A stretch of DNA of 64,000 nucleotides, taken from NCBI GenBank assembly GCA_032209605.1, contig JASFXZ010000016.1, positions 7,502,001 through 7,566,000 on the forward strand, read 5' to 3'. The position numbers and the translations under genes are program-made. Below the pieces are notes generated by a model. It was not told the origin of the DNA, searched no databases, and saw only the letters and a list, made by a program, of their open reading frames with translations. The stretch is from Mactromeris polynyma. Taxonomy: Eukaryota > Mollusca > Bivalvia > Venerida > Mactridae. Shown piece by piece: positions 50,401-59,400 of the stretch (its first letter is position 1; each line of letters begins with the position of its first letter).

Positions 50401-53400
50401 TGATATATGCTACATGATACATGATACATGATACATGATACATGGTACATGGTACATGGTAAATGGTACATGGTACATGGTACATGGTACATGGTACATG
50501 GTACATGATACATGGTACATGGTACATGGTACATGGTACATGGTACATGGTACATGGTACATGGTACATGATACATGGTACATGGTACATGATACATGAT
50601 ACATGGTACATGGTACATGGTACATGGTACATGGTAAATGGTACATGGTACATGGTACATGGTACATGGTACATGGTACATGGTACATGGTACATGGTAC
50701 ATGGTACATGGTACATGGTACATGGTACATGGTACATGATACATGATACATGGTACATGGTACATGGTACATGATACATGGTACATGGTACATGGTACAT
50801 GGTACATGGTACATGGTACATGGTACATGGTACATGATACATGGTACATGGTACATGGTACATGGTACATGGTACATGGTACATGGTACATGGTACATGG
50901 TACATGGTACATGGTACATGGTACATGGTACATGGTACATGGTACATGGTACATGGTACATGGTACATGGTACATGGTACATGGTACATGGTACATGGTA
51001 CATGGTACATGGTACATGGTACATGGTACATGGTACATGATACATGGTACATGGTACATGATACATGGTACATGGTACATGGTACATGGTACATGGTACA
51101 TGATACATGATACATGGTACATGGTACATGGTACATGGTACATGGTACATGGTACATGGTACATGATACATGGTACATGGTACATGGTACATGGTACATG
51201 GTACATGGTACATGGTACATGGTACATGATATATGATATATGATATATGATATATATGATCTAATGTATATAGTAATGTATTGTGTATGCATTTCGATAA
51301 ACATTTAGATGAGTATTACAAATACATATGTTATTTATTCACGTCGTATATATCAGTAATGTAAAAAATGTACTATATGAAAGTACATGTACAGCGTTGT
51401 TTGTTTCTAATCTTGAATTTATTCATCTATTCCCAAACGCACGTTCGGGTAATAAAATTATATCAAAGGATAAAGAAATAGTACCGTGTAATAAATGTAG
51501 TAATGATGCTTTTTTAAATTTTAGATTAATTAAAACTTTACAATTGACTGCGACAGAACAGAAGAAGAATAAAAGTTTCATAATGTGGGCAGATGTATTG
51601 AAAAATACCCAAGAAGTAAGATTGGTCTTATGTTGTTTTTGTTGTTGTTGTTGTCCTCAATGTAACCAATATACAATGATACTTTGCTTCACCACGTGGC
51701 CACAATACAGACACTGAAACTGATCTGGTTCTATTTGCCGATAAAGTTAAAACAACACAAAGCTATTGTACATGTCATTTAATTTTTTAAATGACGATCA
51801 AATTTCTATTTGACAAAAAGACAAGTTCTAAATATATAAAAAATAATCTCAAAATCTTCATTATGGAGGCAAAGGTGGGTAATAAACCAAATTTACATTT
51901 GGTTAATGTCCGTTTGCAGCGTTTCATGTTTTCATTTAAGCAATATGGTGGACCTTAAACTGTATAAAGAAATATATTATATTGCCACCCCCCCCCCAAA
52001 TCATTTACATTCAAATATAGGTACCTTGCTATTATTTGACCATGTTAATCTACGTCTATGCACATTGTAATAGCAACAGTAAGACACTGTGTTCATACAA
52101 ATGCTGATGTTGGCTAACACATTTAGATAGATATAACATTCCATTGGGACTGATATGTGCATTATTACCCAGGGGAATTTCATTTAGCGACCAATGCGCC
52201 AGAGAGGATGCATAACATTCTATACAATCACGGTAATAAAGTGTTATTTCCTACCATGATTCACTACAAGGACGATAAATACTCAATAACGTGGCTTGGT
52301 TATTTGCCATCCTCTTAAAACAGTACTGGTTTTCTGATAAGGCGTTTAATGATAATAATTAAGTGAACCGACGTACGAACATAATATGAAACGTGTTCAT
52401 CGAGTTATGGAAACAATAACTCGTCCTTTATCTGAAGGCTGACATACCAATTTCCCTTTCAACATTCGTCCGCTCCACAGCGTAAACATCATCACTTTTA
52501 CTTTCACTTTGCATATAAATGACATAATAGATGTTAAAATATGTAATATGTAATGTCAGAGCTTATTCTATAGGAACAACATGACCAGTTTTTTATTCTG
52601 TTGTAAACAGGTTCCTAAGGACTCCATTTTGCAAGTATGGCTGGGACGACAAGATTCTGTGAGACAGTTTAATCAGCAAGGTTATCGTACCTTATATTCG
52701 TCCTGTTGGTATTTAGACAATTATGTTAGACAACCGATGTGGGTGGATTACTACAAATGTGAACCGTCCCCATATCAGACAGGTGGGTCCGGACTACTTT
52801 ATTTTTCGGCGGATAGATAGTTCTCAATTCTACAAGGTTTACCTCCCTTGTTCTGAATAGTCAGCCATTTTGATAGGCAAAACTGATAAGCCATTATAAG
52901 AATAATTCTGAATATGTGATAATTGAGCAAATATCAAGATAAGTTGCATGTGACAACCACCTTTTCTTTAACTTACTGAGCCAACTGCCCACATAAGCAT
53001 AATGAATAAGTTATTATTTTTATATGTCTGATTAGTTATCATCGTTTACATTATATTTCCTATAAACTTCAAGGAAATTTGCCTATCAACATGGCCGACT
53101 ATTCAGAACAAGGGAGATAAATATTGTAAATGTGGGAACTTACTATTGATATCCGGCGCTATAAGTTTACTAGAATTATTTCTTATGTGCTGGTTAGATG
53201 TCTCGTCGGGTTTCTCAGGCATACACTGTGAAGTGACCATATTTGGCTTCAAAAATGTCTTCATTATATCAATGACCGCTAATGTCTAAAGAGTTGAGAG
53301 AACTAGAATCCTTGCCCCTTGTCGTTGTGTGTTATTAATTTCTCTGTAATACATGAACGAACAGTTTCGTTAATTAACAAATAAGTATAGATTATCATGG

Positions 53401-56400
53401 TCGAATAAATATTTCCCGCCAAAACATTATAGTCTATAATTATGTAGAAACGGACATATATCCGTGATGTAGAGGATTTTAATCACTTGAAATTAACTGT
53501 TTCGAGTTTTCATGACCTTTTTTTACACTCCACTGTTCATTTTGTAAAGTTGGGTTGATTTAACTGAGTACGAATGTGTTTTATGTGAAGATTATTTCAA
53601 TTTCATTATCTATGATTTATCTTTCAGAGAGTGAGGAGAAAGGCAAATTGCTCGGGGGAGAGGCGTGTTTGTGGGCGGAGTATATCACTACAGACACATT
53701 AATGACATTTATGTGGTACGTTTGCTCATTTCGTTTCAAAGTAATGATCACTTGTCCTCGCCAGCAATTAGAGACAGGTCGGAACGTTTAAGTTCTGAGT
53801 GATTAATTGATTTATAGCTCGTGGCTTATAGTTTAAACCACTATAGTCTGAATCACATTGTTTTATGTTGGCCTGCGTTAAAAGTTGACGACCATTCGAC
53901 ATAATAGAGATGTATTACTGTATGAAATATATAAAAGTATGGCAGCGAGTAGTGACATCTGGGACGGCACTTTAGTCTGAATCACATTGTTTTATGTTGG
54001 CCTGCGTTAAAAGTTGACGACCATTCGACATAATAGAGATGTATTACTGTATGAAATATATAAAACTATGGCAGCGAGTAGTGACATCTGGGATCAATGG
54101 TTCCAGGTGACATACATTACATAAACTTACTGTTCCGTGTCAACTAGATTTTACACAAAGGATAACAAACAAGAAGCAATTTGATGGTTAAGATTTGTTG
54201 TGCAACATAAAAATATGCTGACAAGTTACGATTGCTGGTCATTCCAGATCCAATATGGATTTTGGTAAATTCACCGACATTCAGTTGATTTAGGTAAGGT
54301 AACGTACCCCTTATCGAAAGGTTAACCAATCCGCGTCGAGGTTACAAACGTTAATCGGCTGAAGAGAAATTGCCTTGGTGGTTAACGTAAGATTGGATTG
54401 GTTTACACAACACTGATATGCAAATAGCAAAATCATGTTAGTACGGCTGTGCCGAAAAAGTGATTGGAGATCTCTTATTTCTATTGTGGTCCTATTTTGG
54501 CAAAGGAACACGGACATATGATAGGAAGCAAGGACATATAATCAAAATATAATCAAATTCATTCACGTACACTAACGAAGGCAGATGCATGTTTGAATAC
54601 GAATATATTATGCAATATCAAAGTAACTAATTAAATAAGTAGTTGTATTGATCAATGTCATTTATAAAAAGCACTTATAGAGACAAATGTATATTTGCGT
54701 TGCTTGAAAGTTAACCTACCTTGTTGAGACAAAAAACAAAGCGAAAAGTTATGGTGCATATTTACATAATATTTATTGTCTATTTTTCGAAAGAGAATCT
54801 AGGATAATAGTCCAGTGCCCCTGATGTAAAAAATGCAAATAAAGGAAAAAAATGCACAGAAATGATTTTGGCATAAGTGTATTGTTTAATATCTGCCGTG
54901 TAGGGGAAAAAGTATAGGAAAATCCAACGGTGTGAAATGTGTTTTTTGGGGTAAAATGTAGTTATATGAATTTATGGAATTTGTCTATATCAAAATTATA
55001 TTTAGCTATAAAAATACCAAAATAACTGTATTTAATAGACATTATATTGCACACTACATACCTAAAGTATAGACACATCATATGTTGTGAATTGTGATTT
55101 TTGGGGTGAACAAATAAACAAATTAAAGTGGGAATTTCTGGAGTTTGTCAATAATTTAGCTATTAATTTACCTAAATAACTGTATTTAAACTGCTCTACA
55201 ACATACATCAGGTTCAGAATATCATACAGTGAGAAGGGTGATTATTTGGGTAAAATGGTAAAAACTATAAATGAAAGTGAGAATTTCTGGAATTTGCCAA
55301 AAATATATTAGAACAGTGGAAAAGTAGGAGGAAAAATATGCACAGACAAAGTTTTGATGGATTTGTGTCATATTTATAAAGCACCACATTTAATATACTA
55401 TCAGTATAAAACTATCACACTGTGCAAAATGTTATTTTTGGGGTAAAATGGTTGAATATTTAAATAAAAATGGAATTTGGAATTTGCCCAAAACTATGTC
55501 AAATTTGCAATATAACTACCAGAATTACTGTATTTAATAGATATTATATTACAGTACAAACTACCTAAAGTATAGAAACATTGTTTCGTGTGAAATGTGA
55601 TTTTCAAGGAAGATTTTACATGTATGAGTGATGAACAAAAAAGTAGTTTTGTACTCTCAAATGTTGAAATTGCCAAATTAACTGCCAAAACCTGTTTTAA
55701 TATACTCCAAATACGTTTTAATGTTTTGTATCATTAATACGGATTACTTTTAGAATATTATTAAAGATTTATTTCATAAAAAGTGCATCCTTTTTAAACA
55801 TTGAAATATTTTGTTTTTTTTTACATTTTATGATACCTTATTTATTTTAAGATATTATTACTATGTTTTATGTAGAACTATTGCTAAACTGAGAAGCTGG
55901 TATTAATACAGTTAAAAATAGATCTGATCTGATATAATATTTGATATTAAATTTGTCTTAAATAATACTCATTAGTGTTAAGATATTCATATCTTATACA
56001 ATTTTCTCTTGTAGCTCTTTTTGTTCAGGATATTAATACTAAACAAAAAAACAAAAACAAAAAAAATCAAAAAATCACTGAATAGTCGAAATTAGTGCCA
56101 GCCTCTCAACTTTTAATTTATCTATTTGTATAGTGATGTAATTCTATTCAGATTGTAAATAGAATGTCTATGATAAGTGCCATAGTCTCTTATAATTCTT
56201 ATAGAATGGTCACCTCTATAATAAGACCTCATCAAAATTAAGAACACACTTTTCAAGTCCATTTTTACTGTTTTGCTCTTTATTCAACCTCAATATTAAG
56301 ACCAATTTTCAAGGGTCCCAAGGTGGTCATATTATTGAGGTTGTACTGTATACAGCCATCATCAGACACGGAATAACGATTAAAGGAGATGTATAAAATT

Positions 56401-59400
56401 GAATACGAATAAAATGAAATGGTTCCCTACTTCCAACATTTTATTAAAGAATTTCAGTTTTATATAGGTCTATTAAAGTAACACTATGCTCATGTTTTGT
56501 TCATTTGTTTACCTAAACAAGCATGAAAATATATTTTCTATAGTTAAAACATCAATAAACATGCATTAACAAAGAATGAGATCGTAATGTATTTGTCCGT
56601 ATTTGTTGAAGGCAGTTGTTTGTAAATCATAAAATATAAAAAAAATCCATTTTTTTAAAAGCAGGCTACGAGCGTATTTTCAAGTTTGTAATATGGTAAA
56701 AAAAGATTTTTAATCAGTTATACATTGCCATAGTTCTCATTAGAGATGTTTTAGTCAATGTAACAAAACTACTGGATAAAGCCAATTCAAAAATTTTACA
56801 TAGTATGTTCAGATGAGCCAGATATATCTTTAATATGCCGAATAACACTAACAAGTTTCTCACTATTTGCATGTACGCATATCTGGTGAACAAGAAACGG
56901 TACCGTTGAAATTGTGTTCTATAAACGTAAAATTGTCCCATACTATTAAACTCTGAATATTTTAAAAGCACACTGTCATGATATTAGTATTTCGGCTGAG
57001 TTATTACGTGCTTACTATTTTTTTAAAATTGGTTAAAGATATAGTTGTGTTTAAAATCACTTTTTTAAATTATGAAAAAACTGCCTCTTGTCAAAGTTTT
57101 ACTCTTGTTTGTAAATTTGTGCAAAATACTGTCATTGTAAGATTTTGGTATATTAATAACACTGTCGTATTGAATGTCCGGTTCTGAAATTACTGTAGAA
57201 AGTAGAAGTTGGGTGGGTCCAAATTTGATCTAAAAACCAACCCATTTAACGACCATAGACATATAACTTCACACACAGAGTTGACAGTAATTGTTACACT
57301 GTCCGTTTCTAGGTGTTAATGTCCGTCTGTTATGTCAGTAAGTACATCAGTCTTGTGGCAATGATTTCTTAATTGTTTAAACACATGCCCGTCGGTTTTC
57401 TATAGGAAGGCGGACGGTATAGCAAAGTCAGGCTACAATATATAATTCCCTCATTTACAATATTTATACCTCCCTAGTTCTGAATTGTCGGTCATATTGA
57501 TGACAAATTTCCTAAAAGTTTACAGGGACTCTTATGTAAACGATAATAAACTAATCGGATATCACATCCAAATTAGCTTGGTTTTTTCTCAATTGTCACC
57601 TATTTGGAAATTACTCCTATAAGGGATAATCAGTTTTGCCTATCAAAATGGCTGAGGATTAAGCCCAAGGGAGGTAAATATGGTAGACGTGGGAACTATC
57701 TATTCATATAAATAAAAAAAGGAAAAAAAATTAAAAGTTAATAATAATAATTCTATTTCAGTGTAAATGCATCATGTACTTGGCTTATACAACATACAGA
57801 TACATAATAGTAAAATATATCACATGATAAACAAATGATAATAAAGTACCATGGCAATCACAGTTACACCAAGGATGACACCAAAAATAGTCAAACTCTT
57901 CTTTCCATTGTGGTCACGTTTCAATAAATACATTGGTGTCTCTTTAATAATACACATCGTCTTCTGATGTTAACAACACCATACCCCATTTTGATCCCTT
58001 TTTGACGGCCCTTTTTCTTCTTGTATTTCCTCAAACAATCGTTACAGTTTCCATGTAGACGTATATATGAGTTATAACTGACACAAATTCGCGTAGTAGC
58101 GTATCCGTAGTCCAGTGGTAACGCGCTTGGACTTGTAATCCTGGGATCGCAGGTTCGATTCCCCGCTCCATCACTGACCGTACTAACAGTCTTTCGGACG
58201 AGACTTTAAAAACCGATGTCCCGTGTATGATGCTTTACATCGAGCACGTAAAAGAACCAGGGGTGCTTCTGGAACTGGGGCATCTTCTGTGTCATGCACT
58301 ATCCTCCAAAAATCTAATATGACTAACATTCTTCCGGAGGCGTCGCCCATGTGGGAAACCGGTGGCGACGATAAATACATGCAAATACAACAACAAAATT
58401 TGCATTTCAACAAAGCCCTAAGTCGGTGGAAGTTATAGAAACTAAATATATTGTAATAATAATTGTATTGATACTCAAAACATTGTGAGATATTTTCCAA
58501 AATTGAAAAAAATTATCTTATGTTGCGATGTGAAACAAGGCAACGATATAAACAGGACTTCAATTAAATGAAGAAGCCAACAGACTTGTTTGACTTTCGC
58601 ACATTGACACGTATTAATATAAAGCTGAAATCGATTCGTAGCTCAACTAATCTAAATGTCTTATCTTGTTGACAGGCCTCGAGCGTCAGCGCCAGCTGAA
58701 CGATTATGGAGTCCTCGAAGTACTACAAATATCGCCAGTGCCATGAGAAGAATACAAGAACAAAGATGTCGGATGATATAGTAAGTCTTGTTATCAACTG
58801 TTAGTAGAATAAAATATATGCTGATACAGTAAAACCTTACTTAAGACCACCTCAATAATAGGACCGCCTCGAAATTAAGAACACAATTTCACAGTCCTTT
58901 TTAACTATTTAGCTCTTTATTCAAGCTCAGTATTAAGACCACCTCAATAAGAAGACCAGTTTTCAAAAGCCCAATGGTGGTCTTATTACATGTATATAGG
59001 TTTTATTGTATTGAATTTCAACTCAAAAACAAAGTGATATGAAAATTTGCAAATCAGATATATTACTCAGTGATTTTATAGTTTCAACTCTTCGTGCGTA
59101 GACAAAATATAAAATATCGGCTAAGAAGGATATTGTAGTAGTTGAGTTTGAAATTCGGGTTATTTTTCTCCCATTAACCTTAGTGCTTACACGTTTCTCA
59201 TTCTGCCATGGCACTGTCTTGAACAACCACTTATGGTTCTCAGCAAGTTTGATGACCACACTGCATGTTATAACGGATATATGGTGGTAATAATGATTGT
59301 TGCTATAGCTCGGCACGTTGTATAAAACATTTAAAACATGACGTCGCACGGTGCAAACATATTGCATTCATTCTTCGTGAAACATGCTCATTGATAGTCA

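Noticed and set aside
50228..51304. Open frames of 267 to 358 codons of YHVPCTM-type repeats
   Set aside because: Product of the 7-bp array, seen in every frame; the region is an intron.
51328..51524. Upstream extension of the exon 9 frame
   Set aside because: Open by chance; exon 8 phase and the TTTTAAATTTTAG acceptor place the exon start at 51525.
59023..59367. 114-codon complement frame
   Set aside because: No recognisable domain, sits in intron 12 beside a foldback element, no splice or start support.
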